From positions 11,655,001 to 11,719,000 of the forward strand of contig NC_079875.1 of NCBI RefSeq assembly GCF_029227915.1: a stretch of DNA of 64,000 nucleotides, written 5' to 3'. The notes beneath the pieces were generated by a model. That model searched no databases, was not told where the DNA came from, and saw nothing but the letters and a program-made list of their open reading frames with translations. This document shows, one piece after another, positions 7,592-19,383 of this stretch. The position numbers and the translations under genes are program-made. The DNA comes from Hydractinia symbiolongicarpus (Eukaryota > Cnidaria > Hydrozoa > Anthoathecata > Hydractiniidae). The first letter of the stretch is position 1. The number at the start of each line of letters is the position of its first letter.

Positions 7592-10164
7592 ATTTATTTT
7601 TCGTGAAGATTTAGGGCAACTACAAGTAAATGTCCTTTCTCAAAATCAGGATACCTTTTATTTTAGCGTAAATAAAATTTCAAAGGCCACATTAAAATAG
7701 TCCATGCGAGGCGCTGCTTCTAAGAATATAGCGACGGCTTTTTAACGGAATAGAAACCCGTCGTAGCGCTTTCTTGACCACACACGGAGCGTTTCTAGTT
7801 TCTTTCATGACTATTCTTTTAAGCCAATCACTTTTTTCGGATGGCGGCACCAGTCAGCTCACTTAATCATCACATAGGCATAAAAAAGCTGGCTTTGTAA
7901 ACACGATGTGAGCAACTAAGGTATAAACGATTTCGAGCAGAAAATGTTAAACTTACCTTCAGAAATGGGGAAAAGGTTCAGTACATTCTTGGTACAAACA
8001 CACCGTACTTGAAAAGGATACAAAGAAAACTTAGATGTGAGATATAATAATGTAGTGTTATGCATGTTACCATATGATGCTTTTGATATCAGTGATCATG
8101 AGGATATATGTTGAAGATGATCTACCTGAGGTATAAGTGGAATAAATGTAAGCATCCACAAGTCCAACTAAACTAATATAATCATAAGTTTTTTCTTTAC
8201 AAAAAGGTTTTATGTACCATAAAGTTATTCATTATGAGTCAAACTTATTAAAACCTAATATGGTAACTTGGGGCGACAACTCGCTGACTATAGCCAGACT
8301 TTTAGCAGATTGTGATTTAATCGCTGAACAGAAATATAACTATACAAAGAATGAAAATAAAAGATAAATGAACTATTGCTGCTTCGAAACCTAGGAATGA
8401 GTAGGAATGACAGAAGCGGGATGAGATGTGGAAAAAGACAGTATGAAAGCAACGAGAAAGCAGGAGCAAGAACTAAGAGTAAAAAGCACATGAAATATTA
8501 GAAATAACACTTACTGAAATTTTAGTGGCTAATAGGCAAGCTAAGTAAGCGCACTAACCTGCGGCAATATCTAATAAAATAAAATTTCTTCGCCCAACAG
8601 CTAGCGAAATGAAGTTTTTTTTTGCATTCAATTAAGAGTGATTGGATTTACCTCAACTTGATTGCAAAAATAGACGCAGAGTAATAAAAAAATAAGTTCA
8701 ATTAAACACGCAATAAAACACAAATTCACAAGGCGACGATACATGCAAGACTTTTTAAAGCTTGTTATTCTCTTCTGTTAGATATTTTGGGTGGTAATTT
8801 CCATCATTAAGTACTTTTAGGATGAAGAAGAATGGAAGAACCAGTCTGAAGCAAAATTAACTCGTAGTGAGAACAAAGAGAATTATAAATCAGAAAATGA
8901 AACGCCTAACAACCGTATTTAAATATGAAATTTCTTGCAGAATTCATTACTGGAATGTTTTAGTAATTCAGAATAAAATCATTTGACGATTTAAAAAGTG
9001 TAAGGATTTAAGAAGACGTGTATTTAAACGGACATGTTCTCAATTAAATAATAATTAGCTTTTTTTTTAATTAAGTTTTTTTAACAAGTTTGGCTAAATA
9101 TCGTTGCGGGAAGTTTAGCAGATACGGATGATGCAGGTATTCTAAGAGAGCGAACGAAGAGCAATGTAAAAACAAGTTCTTTTTCTCTATATTTATTACT
9201 TTGCATATATTCTTTAAAGAAACTGATGTTAGAAGGGAATTCCTGCATTAAAATTAGTATTTCTTGTGCCGGTAACTAAAAAGTCGGCGCAAGAGATGAT
9301 AGAATATATATATGTATTAATTACTTCGACAAAATTTAGTCACTTTGCACTGGCTAAAATTTATCGTCGACTAATTTTCAGAATACACGCTTTTTTGTAA
9401 GAAACACGCTTATAAGAAACCGAGGCTCGAAATTTGAAAATGTTAAGAAACTTAGCTTGGCTCAGTTTCTCAAGCTCTTCCAGACCATAAACTATGGCAG
9501 AAAATATTACAGTGAGCTCTTAGCACTTTTTTAATTGATCAAATAGCAGACAAAACTAGAACTATTAAGAATGAAACAATCCTTCATTTCTGCAAACAAA
9601 GCTTTTAAGCGTTGGTTTGATGTCCTGTACAGGTTAATGACCTGTACAAGCTAGTGACATGTACAGGTTAATGACCTACTAACTTAAGAAACTGTTAAGC
9701 AGCTTTTAGCCTCCAAATAAGAAAGAAATAAAAAATTTGAGCCTCGTAGCCAAAACTGGTTTCTTATAAAAAAAAGCGTGTAATAAAGTTGCTGCAATCA
9801 AATTTTTTGATTTTTTCGAATACACGCTTTTTTTATAAGAATATACTCTATAAGAGTATTCAAGGTGAAATTACAAAAAGTTCATGTCTTTATGTCCATT
9901 ACCATGCAAAATTTTACTACTGAATTTTGCTATTGTAATTTACAGTCTCCAGGGTATTTCAAAGATTAGTATTCAATACCATGTTGTTTTTCTTTTCATG
10001 ATGATAAATTCAATTTATGTGGGGATTAATGGATATATTGGATCAATGTCAATGTATTTACTACTGCGCCACAGTTTCCTTTTCTGCAAATTTTGAAACG
10101 TTCACTAAAACAAACGTTCGCGGAAACAAAAACTTTTCTCCGAGAAAGAAAACAATCACATATT
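7592..10164. other. AT-rich intergenic DNA with one MITE-like inverted repeat
   Basis: No ORF with recognisable features is seen on either strand. Apart from the inverted-repeat element near 9384-9847 and a short GTACAGGT palindrome around 9626-9680, I see no structure. Confidence 0.6.
9384..9847. repeat. MITE-like element with inverted ends ACACGCTT...AAGCGTGT
   Basis: At 9384-9435 the sequence reads ACACGCTTTTTTG, then ACACGCTTATAAGAAACC and GAGGCTCGAAATTT. At 9733-9781 the reverse complement of the same set occurs (AAATTTGAGCCTCG, GGTTTCTTATA, AGCGTGT). A further ACACGCTTTTTTTATAAG follows at 9821. This looks like one short inverted-repeat element with an extra solo or nested end. There is no ORF inside, and target duplications were not resolved. 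Confidence 0.5.
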
Positions 10165-10186
10165 ACTTAATACGATGGCCCCTATG

Positions 10187-10370
10187 GCTCCCTTCTCTTC
10201 TCAATAAAAACACTTCTCTTCTTAGTCAAAACACTTCTCTTCTGTATAACAACACTTCTCTTCTGTATAAGAACTTCACTACTTTGATACCCAAAGTTCT
10301 CTTCCGTTCGAAACACTTCTCTTCCAAGTGCGAAACACTTCTCTTCCAAGTGCGAAACACTTCTCTTCCA
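10187..10370. repeat. Left subterminal array of CACTTCTCTTC motifs
   Basis: Six exact copies of CACTTCTCTTC and one degenerate CCTTCTCTTC follow the left terminal repeat of the IS3EU-like element at irregular 18-45 bp spacing. Such arrays usually bind the transposase; that role is inferred. Confidence 0.6.
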
Positions 10371-10932
10371 TAAGTTCGAAAATTTCCCAGACTGAATCTG
10401 GTCCTTAATATGTGAATTTATCCAGATCTTGTTTATGAATAAATGGCACACCCCGGGTTCTGCGCATAGGAAGTTTTGTACCCAGTAAAGTTTGCATAAA
10501 TTTCTACAGGGGCATATTAAGGTTTCTACAAAATTAGATTTTTCGCGGGAAAAACTTCACGAATTTCAAGCTATATTCTTATACGGTCCCAGAAGCGTAA
10601 TACGAGATTGCTTTTTTTTATTTAGTTTCCACTAACTTTGAACTTTTATAATTGCGATTCGGCGAAACGCGAAACTAGAACGTTTTGCGGCTTACAATTG
10701 ACCCTACTTTATCCGGCAATAAACATTGATTGTGATGTCTGTTAGGAACAGAACTCGTGGTTTACAAAAACCAAGATGTTTTTTTTGCAGCAATAAACAT
10801 TGTGATGTTTGTGGGGAAAAGAACTTGTGGTTTTCAAAAAACAAGATATATATTTCTAAAATCCAAGCATTTTACATTGTTACAGGTGTTGTATTACATA
10901 TATCTTTTGACTGCATAAATCAAGGCGATATA

Positions 10933-11514
10933 CTAATCAATAGCTTCATGAGCTGTATCTGGCTTAAGTTTGGAGAAACCCTCCATTGGAAGAACTGTTT
11001 CCGCAAATTCAATAAATTCAGGCTCATTATCGTGATCTAGTACAGATAGTTCGCTAAATTCTTCTAGCTCATTAAGATCTAAAGTTTTTTTAAAAGACTC
11101 GCAACCATATAATTCTCGAACAAAGTACAATGTATCAGGCCTTCCACGGGGAGCAGTAGCACCTTTGCTTGGTGCTAACAGATGTTGATTCCAACGAATC
11201 GCAAATTCATTAGGGTTCTTTCTGATCAAATCCATAAAGCAGTAGCGTACACATTCAGCAATGAGTGCATCACCAGCATCTAAATATCCTAAGTCTGCAA
11301 GTTCTCTAAAAAATAACCTCCACCAACTTGATGTGTCTTTTGAAAGTTGTGACCAAAAAGATTCGATTCTTTGATTAGCTGTTGATGTACCAACAATAAA
11401 ACTGCCAGTGCCAGCATATTCGTCATTATGCTGAGATCTTAATGCAATCTCAACAGCTTCCAAAATACAGTTTTCAGTACCATCATCAGACCTTATTCTT
11501 GTTGAAAAAATATG
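10933..11514 (-). pseudogene. DDE integrase-core transposase, C-terminal part
   Basis: The frame is open from 11514 (TGA at 11515-11517) to the stop at 10933. RSDDGTEN at 11470-11493 carries the second catalytic Asp. GTSTANQRIESFWSQL, about 40 residues further on, carries the catalytic Glu, as in rve-type transposases. A conserved tract with RGRPDTLYFVRELYG follows. The N-terminal zinc-binding region and the first catalytic Asp are absent, so the copy is inactive. Related full-length proteins are common in fish, Hydra and corals as integrase-core-domain proteins. It lies wholly inside the terminal repeats. Confidence 0.7.
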
Positions 11515-11619
11515 TCACATGGCGAGGGGACTGGTCCTGTGTAATAACAAAAGGTTAAAACTACGGACCAATGATGTAAAATTGTGGACCAGATTTTAGA
11601 ATTCAAGTTGTAAAGAGCC

Positions 11620-11722
11620 ACATGCAGAGAAGTGTTAAGTGCAGAAGAGAAGTGTCAAAATACTGAAGAGAAGTGTTTCGTTATATAGAAGAGAAGTGAT
11701 TTTGATTTGGAAGAGAAGTGAG
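11620..11722. repeat. Right subterminal array of GAAGAGAAGTG motifs
   Basis: Four exact copies of GAAGAGAAGTG plus a partial GAGAAGTG precede the right terminal repeat of the IS3EU-like element. They are the reverse complement of the left-end motif, giving a symmetrical architecture. Confidence 0.6.
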
Positions 11723-11745
11723 CCATAGGGGCCATCGTAACTTAA

Positions 11746-13823
11746 GAAAGCGTTGCTCGTTTTCGATAATAATTTTCAAATACGAAGTGGCTAAAAATTT
11801 TTAATTACAACATTAAAAAAACGTATTCGTAGTTAAAGGTGGAAGTGTAAATTAACTATGACTTCAAATCTTTCACCGTGAACGGGTCAAACTATAGTAG
11901 CAGAACTTCAGGTTCCTTTTCAGATAGTGGTTACTGTACTTTATGGTGACGTTCACCAGCTCCAAGTGTGTTAGAAAAAGAAGGCTTTGACCGTAGTAGG
12001 ACAGCACGGTCCCTTATATATAAAAGCGAAAAGGGCACTTGGGACGAGATTGTGCTTTAATGATAGACGACGGGATTAAAGTAGTTTTAATTTAGTCTCT
12101 AGTGTTTTTTTTCAGAATCGGAGGAGAGGGAAAGAAGCTTTCTGACCACTCTTACAGTATGCATTCGTTTTCAGCCAGTAAAAACGACATTCAAATTGCA
12201 AGAGAAATCATCATTTCTTTTCACAAGAAAAGCTTATCAAAAAGAGAGTGTCTGGATTATTGCAGCTTTTCACCTAATTTCCTAAACAAAAGATTTATGC
12301 GTTACGTGGTTTGATTTAAGAAATTTAGCGGGACAGCCTCGGAAATGTTGCATTGCTTTCGGACACGCGCATCATTAACTTTGAAATACATTCATGCGAA
12401 CAAATACACCATACATTTTTGTTTAAACAACCTTACCCCAGAGTTATCAATTATTTTTATACATAGTTTAAGTATCTTCTTAAGATATTTTTATTAAGGC
12501 TGAAGATAACTATCTATCTATCCTAACAAATAAATACAAACCATAATTAGCAAATCGTCTTTAGTAAAAATATTTTTATTCTTCAGACCAACGTCAACCT
12601 TTAGTAGCTGGTTGCGTCCTCTTAAACATAAATAAAAGACAGGGCCAATTTATATTATAGTGTAAAAGAGGAAGGAAGTAACTTTGTTCGTTTGAAAGTA
12701 AAAACATTTCAAACCTAAATTCATCTCTCCTTCTTCTCTCTTCAACTCTCAGACTGTTTTTTAATTTATTTAAAAAACCATCATAAAACACGCTATCTAG
12801 CTAAACTTTATAGAGATTCTTTTTGTTGTTGCTGTTGATTTCATTCAAATATTCCCGCCACCAAAAGACAAACTCGGCCCCAGTACGCAAAACCAAACAT
12901 TAAGAAAAATTAAAAATATCTTCTTAGAAATAGTCAGATAGGTAAAATAATAAGTAGACAACTGAAGTAGAACATGCCGTGAAAGTAGAACATGGTTATA
13001 AAAAATAGAAGCCCTTGGATTGAGATTGCTATGATTGCTATCCTGCGAGACTCCACAGTATTGTAGAGACGTCCGATTATCATATCACAGATGTAAAAGA
13101 GACAGGGGTTAGTACCGTAGAGCCTTTCCTAAACTCACATCTTTATTTGACTGGAATACGTGCTTTGACCTTTTATTGCTGTACTCTTTTATTTTTTTTA
13201 AATTATTAAAATAGAGGGAAATAAAAACTTACGTATAATTATATAGATGAGAGTTTCGAATGGCCACAGTACTTCAACAATTCTTGTATTTAAGCTTAGC
13301 GGTGACATGATGTAAACATGAGTTACAAAAATTGAACTACAGCACGCTATTTTTGCTGTTTTTAAACACTCAAAACCAATAAACGATCTTGTGCCTAGGT
13401 CTTTTTTTCTCTTTCTGATTTGTGACTTGCGAAAAGAATGAGAAGAGAAAATAACAACGTGAATTCTTAGTAGGTACAAAATCTAGTATTAAACTGTCAT
13501 AAATTTCTAAAACAATAAATATTCAACCCCGTCCCCAGGGCATTGTAAATACGGCTCAGGGGCCACAAGACACTGGGGACTAGGTTGATGCTGCTTCTTC
13601 AAACCGCTCCCTTAAAAAATAGGGTTAAATGTTTGAATAAATATAAATAATAAATATTGTAATAATAAAAAAAAAATTTTAATTAACTTTCAAAACCTAT
13701 TTGGGAGTTAACCCAATTTTTAATTATAATTTCATAATTTTGAACCTTGTTTTTAATAAATATTACCACCTTTTCTCAAATATTTTAATTATCACTATGT
13801 CTAAGTGGGCGGCATTTATAAGG
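11746..13823. other. AT-rich intergenic DNA, no gene recognised
   Basis: Short open frames here are composition artefacts. Apart from one MITE at 13525-13587, I see nothing I can support. Confidence 0.6.
13525..13587. repeat. Short MITE, CAACCYCGTYCCCAGGG family
   Basis: A 63-bp element starts CAACCCCGTCCCCAGGGC and ends with CTGGGGACTAGGTTG. It is one of about eleven family members in this window. No clear target duplication is seen here. Confidence 0.5.
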
Positions 13824-14220
13824 GGCGGTTTTATTTGATTTATTTTTATTAAGTGTAACTTTTTTAACAGGGCGGTTTTATTTGATTTATTTTTATTAAG
13901 TGTAACTTTTTTAACAGGGCGGTTTTATTTGATTTATTTTTATTAAGTGTAACTTTTTTGACAGGGCGGTTTTATTTGATTTATTTTTATTAAGTGTAAC
14001 TTTTTTAACAGGGCGGTTTTATTTGATTAATTTTTATTAAGTGTAACTTTTTTAACAGGGCGGTTTTATTTAATTTATTTTTATTAAGTGTAACTTTTTT
14101 GACAGGGCGGTTTTATTTGATTTATTTTTATTAAGTGTAACTTTTTTAACAGGGCGGTTTTATTTAATTTCTTTTTATTAAGTGTAACTTTTTTAACAGG
14201 GCGGTTTTATTTAATTTATT
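13824..14220 (+). repeat. 47-bp tandem repeat, about 8.4 copies
   Basis: The unit starts GGCGGTTTTATTTGATTTAT and ends TTTTTTAACAG. Copies start at 13824, 13871, 13918, 13965, 14012, 14059, 14106, 14153 and 14200 (partial). Spacing is exactly 47 bp and copies differ by only a few substitutions, so expansion is recent. Confidence 0.95.
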
Positions 14221-14245
14221 CTATTTTTCTGTCACAAAGCGTAGA

Positions 14246-14333
14246 CAAAACCTTTGTTCCCAGGACTCTTTTTTTCTTTTTGGTATTAAGATAGCGTCGC
14301 AAACTCAAAATAAGAGTCGTGGGAACGAGTTTA
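14246..14333. repeat. Divergent MITE of the CCTCGTTCCCAGG family
   Basis: The left end reads ACCTTTGTTCCCAGGACTC and the right end GAGTCGTGGGAACGAGTTT, forming imperfect inverted ends around a T-rich core. Confidence 0.45.
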
Positions 14334-14422
14334 AGTGGAAAATAAAAAAGCCAATACATCAAAAAATTAAATTTCTGGAAGCGTCTTGAATTTTTTTGGA
14401 TTGCAACGACAACACTGCAATA

Positions 14423-14599
<177 letters not shown>

Positions 14600-14769
14600 T
14601 TGAATGATTAATTAGCTTCCTACTAATTAATTGTGTATCTGTATTTCATTCTGGTCAGCCAGAGGTATTTAGCTCAGCGTTGTGTCCTACAAATCTCGTT
14701 TTAACACTGCAGCTAACATCTTTTTTTGCAGGATTTCCTTAATCTAAGAAGTATCAATCATGTTTTCAG

Positions 14770-15372
14770 TCAGCCATGCTTTGATGACAATTCTACCGAT
14801 AATACTCTATATCCTAACAAGTCAACATGAAATTGAGGCAGCTGTTTAATCAGTTCACTGTATACATTATCCTCATACACATCAAGCGATGATAGAATGC
14901 ACTCCGACGTCATTTGACTTGCGATGTACATGCTATATTTTTTAACCAATCGAGAAACTACAGTTGAAAACATTAAATTGCCGCGTTGATCTGTCGGCAG
15001 ATTGCTAATGAGACGGAACAAGCTCCATAGGAGATCAGTCTTTATCCGATATTGGATTTTCACTACCATATCAATACACTGCGAATCCTTTGTGTCGCAA
15101 ATATGACTATCAATTATAAAAGTCTCAGCTGCACAGGACAATTTCTTGATTGAGAAACAGCTTCTCTCTATAAAGTTATTAAGAAGATTATCAGCTGCCA
15201 GTGAAAACAAAGCTTTACCGCGCCAAAACACTATATACATTAGCTTTTTTCGTGTCGCCATCTCTATCTGCTTTGTGGGATTTTTTTCATCGTCAAACAT
15301 CCTTTTAAACGTGTCGATAACTGGTTTTCGCACCACCACAAAACGTGACATTGCTTTTTTCCTTATCATCAA
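14770..15372 (-). CDS. Unrecognised 200-codon intronless ORF
   Basis: An open frame of 200 codons starts at the ATG at 15372 (other Mets follow at residues 2 and 8) and stops at 14770. It is unusually long for this AT-rich region. The translation has ordinary composition, with many Leu, Ser and Lys, several Cys and scattered Trp, and looks mostly helical. No signal peptide, transmembrane helix or known motif is visible. It has no recognised neighbours within several kilobases. It could be a single-exon gene, the last exon of a gene upstream on the minus strand, or a fragment of an unknown element. Confidence 0.4.
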   Translation of the reverse strand: MMIRKKAMSRFVVVRKPVIDTFKRMFDDEKNPTKQIEMATRKKLMYIVFWRGKALFSLAADNLLNNFIERSCFSIKKLSCAAETFIIDSHICDTKDSQCIDMVVKIQYRIKTDLLWSLFRLISNLPTDQRGNLMFSTVVSRLVKKYSMYIASQMTSECILSSLDVYEDNVYSELIKQLPQFHVDLLGYRVLSVELSSKHG

Positions 15373-16296
15373 TCAATTATGTTTTGTGTAAAAAGTCATT
15401 CAAGCACTCCACCACAGTGCTTTGAGTAACATAATATTTTTATTCATTCAAAAAATACATTTATATAAAACCAAGTTTATCAAAATATTAAAAAAAGAAA
15501 ACTGCCAAAATGTAAACTAAGTATCTGTGTGTATTTTTTACAATGATATAATTTCTTATGATCCTCCATAACAACATAAATTACTTTTCATCAGATGATT
15601 GAGAAGGACTACAGGAAAAGGCAATGACCTAATTAAGATAATGCCAACAAAAAATACAACTCTAACCCAGGACCCTAAAACGGTTTGTTTTTTCTTAACA
15701 AAAAATCAGCAAATATTAACATCAAACCAATAAAACTAGCTATTAGCCTGTGGAAAAATTTCACTAAAATTCGCCCATCTTACATATGTCGCATTTGCCA
15801 TTTTGTGAATATTTTGTGTGTCTGTGGCACGATTTTTTCTTGCGCCAAGTCAAACAGACTACGGGTTTTATTATGTTCTTCAAAATATCGCTATAATTAA
15901 AACAAAAACAAAAGTAAAGCATGCCTTTGTTTTTTACCTTTCACAAAAAGATATAAATTGACGATTAAAAATGGGACCTAAATTGTTTTATTTATTATTA
16001 TTTGTACAAAATCAAACATAGAGAGCGTAAATTATACGTGGAAGGGTAACAATAAAAAGTTAACATTACAGGACGACACGACATGTACCTAAATATCGAT
16101 TTAACAGTTAAATTTTGAAACTTCGTGATCAACCAACGTATCATCTCCAACATCAAACTTTTTATATAAACTTCTTGAATTTCTTAAACACGTTAAACTG
16201 GATCTAAACAGGACAAAGAATTTTATTAACTTTAAAAATCTGATGATTGGGTTTAACAAAAAAGTAAATTAGATAGGAGGTGCGTTGATGTGATCT

Positions 16297-16443
16297 TAAT
16301 CTCGTCTCCAGGGTATTTTGCATCTTTTTAACAAGCAAATTAAAAAAAAGAGAGATACTCCCATTATTATTGTGCCCAGGGCCTTTTTGCCCTTACATAA
16401 TTAACAAACCTATCAAAAGAAAATTTGCCCTGGGAACGAGGTT
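16297..16443. repeat. MITE of the CCTCGTTCCCAGG family, possibly nested
   Basis: The left end is AATCTCGTCTCCAGGG and the right end CCCTGGGAACGAGGTT. A second inner CCCAGGGC at about 16377 suggests one copy inserted in another. Confidence 0.45.
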
Positions 16444-17330
16444 ACTCTAAGTATAAACTCAATAATATGACACGAAATATACTGTAACCAGCACTTTCGC
16501 AAACTTTTGCCCTACTGTTTACAACCATTTTAAACTCTCGCAAAGATAAGACATTGACACAGGTGTGTGTACTTTTAGAAAAACAGGAATTAAATTGTGA
16601 ATTATTAGGCGGAGTCAATGGCAGGGGGGCTGGAATAGGACCATTGTCAATTGTTATCCCTTCGCCCACCCCAAGCCCTCAAAAAAATATCGAACACAAA
16701 AAAGGTCCATTTTAGATCAAACATGGCTGCTTTAAATCCAATTTATTGGTATATTTTAGTCTTCAAAGGAAGAACGAACAATTTACAATCTTTTATTTGA
16801 AAAGTTGTGACTAGTTATGGCTACGCCTTTGTCACGTGTTTAAACGATCCATTCACGTGTATTTAATTTCACGAGGAGCTAATTGCTTATAGTAACGGAA
16901 ACAAAATAATCAATAGATCTATTATCTCATTACGATTTGTAATATAACTTTTTATCATTTATATTACCAACAATAACTATTATTTACAATTATTATTTAG
17001 TAATTGCAAAAAAAAAGATGCCGATCTCGGTTCCATGTTCCCACATGGAAAGAAACACGTTTCACACGTTTAGGAAAGAAAAAAAATGAATGTCGCAATA
17101 AAATTATTTTAGCTAAACCCTAATCAACCAATAACACCTTTGATGTTGATTCAAAATATAGTATTTTTATTATTAAGTTCATTCATCCACAGTGATAGAT
17201 AGCTTGCCAAGAATTTTAATTCCGCCAAAATTTTTATATTAATTCTTAGATACCAGAGCAACAATGAGCAATTTCTGTTTTCGAGTAAACTTCAAAATAC
17301 TTTTGACCTTCTTAGCACTGTTATTTCACG

Positions 17331-17409
17331 CAACTTTGGTACCAGGGTTTTTACTTAAAGGAGTTATCACAAACCAAATCCTAAGCAAAATGCCCTTGGG
17401 AAGAGGTTG
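17331..17409. repeat. Divergent MITE of the CCTCGTTCCCAGG family
   Basis: The left end is CAACTTTGGTACCAGGG and the right end CCCTTGGGAAGAGGTTG. The inverted ends are weaker than in other copies. Confidence 0.35.
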
Positions 17410-18201
17410 CACTTGATAGGTAGGCGTGATAAGCAATTAGTGTATTTACACAAGTGATCGAAAGTGACCTCTGCTGAGGGGAAGTAGGTAATAATTTTTT
17501 TTAGTACTGGGTATTGTACTTTAATTTCAGTCTTTAAAAAAGTAGTTATCATAAGTGTCATTAATAATATATTTCTTGTGAAGACTTTACAATGTTTTAT
17601 GAGAAATTACAACAGCAATTAAAAAAAATCAAGATTTAGTTCAATATACGTACGTAATAGACGCCCTAGTGGGTAATAGACGCCCTCCTCTAACTCTCCC
17701 CCGTTATTACCGAAGGGGTGTTAAAGTAATTTTTAGCCAAGGGTTGGGAATTATTCAAATAAAAGCATTAACATTAAAGTGAGAGATGGTTTTTCACGTT
17801 ATTTTTAATACAAATACTTTGCAGTGAATCTATCGTTAACTTGCCTAACATAACCTTGCCCTTCCAAGGTCAAATACATAGCTTATTTCCCTGTAAACAA
17901 CGATGTCAAATTCCACGACAAAACCACGAATTGACCTTCTACTATAACTTCCTTAAACTTTGTCACAGTAAACCACAATTTTCGTTTGTTTTTTATCTTG
18001 CTACCTGTAATGTCAGAGTTCACCTTTTTTTAATAGAGCACAAAATTATTATTTTCAAACGTCAGGTGACAGCAAATAACTTCAAAGTGATCACGCGAAC
18101 ATAATTGAGCAATTCGATGTATAACCCTCCCTTCACTTTCCCCTGAACAGACGTTCGTATTTTCATGCAGCATCTCTTCTTATTTGTTGTTGATCAGGTG
18201 A

Positions 18202-18290
18202 CAACCTCGTCCCCAGGGGCTTTTGCCTTTTTGACGTCAAGTAAGCACTAGCGGCTTTGACATAGGGAACAAACCCTGGGAACAAGGATG
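18202..18290. repeat. MITE with 9-bp target duplication
   Basis: The left end is CAACCTCGTCCCCAGGGG and the right end CCCTGGGAACAAGGATG. The flanks ATCAGGTGA (18193-18201) and AACAGGTGA (18291-18299) match at eight of nine positions. Confidence 0.65.
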
Positions 18291-18462
18291 AACAGGTGAA
18301 AATCTGAGAACCAGGTTATGTACGAAGTACGAAGAATTAGCCTGTGAAAATAAAAATAAAAAGATCGACAAAACGATTAGTTACTTCGCCTGGGTAGATT
18401 TATAACTTTTAACGATAAAAAAGTAGATATATTTTTGCAAAATGATCAAATTTTTTTAATTA

Positions 18463-18571
18463 AAGTCGTCTCTAGGACCTCTTTTTGCTTTTTTAAATTG
18501 GGAGGCGCCAAGAAGTTCTTTTTTTTTCCGTACCCAATATAAAAAAGCGTAAGGGATCCTGGGAACGAGTT
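18463..18571. repeat. Divergent MITE of the CCTCGTTCCCAGG family
   Basis: The left end AAGTCGTCTCTAGGACC and the right end GGATCCTGGGAACGAGTTT form imperfect inverted ends. Confidence 0.4.
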
Positions 18572-18897
18572 TGCTTTTAAATGGCTTTTTTTTAATGATC
18601 TATTACCTTTTTTAGTACTGGGTATTGTATTATAATTTCACGGTCGTTAGAAGAGTAGTTGTCTTAAGTGTCTTTTAAATATTAATTTTTTTTATGAAAA
18701 CATTCACAATTTTTATTTTATTTTAAATTATATCAGCAATTAAAAAAAATCGATTGAAAACGTTTAATTCAATGTCAAAAGCTCCGCGTCTTTGTTTTAA
18801 GGACTGGGTCTGACAATTTGACCTTTTTCACGACGTGAAAAGAATATTTACATTAACACAAAATTACTTTTCTCGAATTTTGCTTTGTTGCGCCTGC

Positions 18898-19025
18898 AAC
18901 CTCGTCCCCAGGTCTTTTTTTTTTCTTTTTGACATCCAGGCGGGCGGCGAAATTACTTGTTTAGCCGTTTAGCTGTCAAGTAAGCGCTAGCGGCTCTTAG
19001 GCAACAAACCCTAGGGACAAGGATG
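18898..19025. repeat. MITE of the CCTCGTTCCCAGG family
   Basis: The left end is CAACCTCGTCCCCAGG and the right end CCCTAGGGACAAGGATG. The interior shares the GTCAAGTAAGC tract with the copy at 18202-18290, so the two are close relatives. Confidence 0.5.
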
Positions 19026-19333
19026 GATTTTTCCGTGAAAATTATCGAAAACAAAATAATCGCTAACATTAACATAATTTTATGCCAGTGTCTAAAAGTT
19101 TGGCCGACATTTATTTTCTACCGATATCACCAAACAAAAATTTCGTCTTTGGTAAAAGACTTTCCAAATATGAATTACTATAAGAAAACCGCAAAGAGTA
19201 ATAATTAACTTCCGTAATATTTATCTCCGTTAAACACGTACAAGAAATTATTATTTCAAACAAGACGACTAACCGATACAATAAAAACAAGAAATCAGAA
19301 CTTTCGAATTAAAAAATATATTCTTTAATATTG

Positions 19334-19383
19334 TTGCATGTTGGTACATTTGGTTGCATGTTGGTACATTTGGTTACATGTTG
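19334..19383. repeat. 20-bp minisatellite overlapping the DAP3 stop codon
   Basis: The unit TTGCATGTTGGTACATTTGG occurs at 19334 and 19354, with a third partial copy at 19374 whose TTA is the complement of the DAP3 stop. Duplication of the gene's last bases into its 3' untranslated region is the simplest origin. Confidence 0.75.

Larger units (their letters stand above)
10171..11739 (-). mobile_element. IS3EU-like DNA transposon, internally reduced copy
   Basis: Near-perfect terminal inverted repeats begin TACGATGGCCCCTATGGCTC at 10171, and the reverse complement ends at 11739. The element is flanked by an exact 6-bp duplication ACTTAA (10165-10170 and 11740-11745). Both ends carry arrays of the 11-mer CACTTCTCTTC pointing inward. 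The interior encodes the C-terminal part of a DDE integrase-like transposase on the minus strand. A 6-bp duplication with TAC-type ends agrees with what I recall for the IS3EU superfamily. The 1569-bp length and truncated ORF suggest a non-autonomous deletion derivative. Confidence 0.7.
15420..19330. other. AT-rich intergenic DNA with scattered MITEs
   Basis: No exon with convincing homology is seen on either strand. The only structures I can support are five MITE copies at 16297-16443, 17331-17409, 18202-18290, 18463-18571 and 18898-19025. Confidence 0.55.

Noticed and set aside
10017-10451. ORFs on both strands with repeated Thr-Ser-Leu-Leu or Lys-Arg-Ser-Val
   Set aside because: They arise from the CACTTCTCTTC subterminal motifs of the IS3EU-like transposon.
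13824-14220. CRISPR-like regular spacing
   Set aside because: The whole 47-bp unit repeats with no unique spacers, and the context is a eukaryotic nuclear genome.
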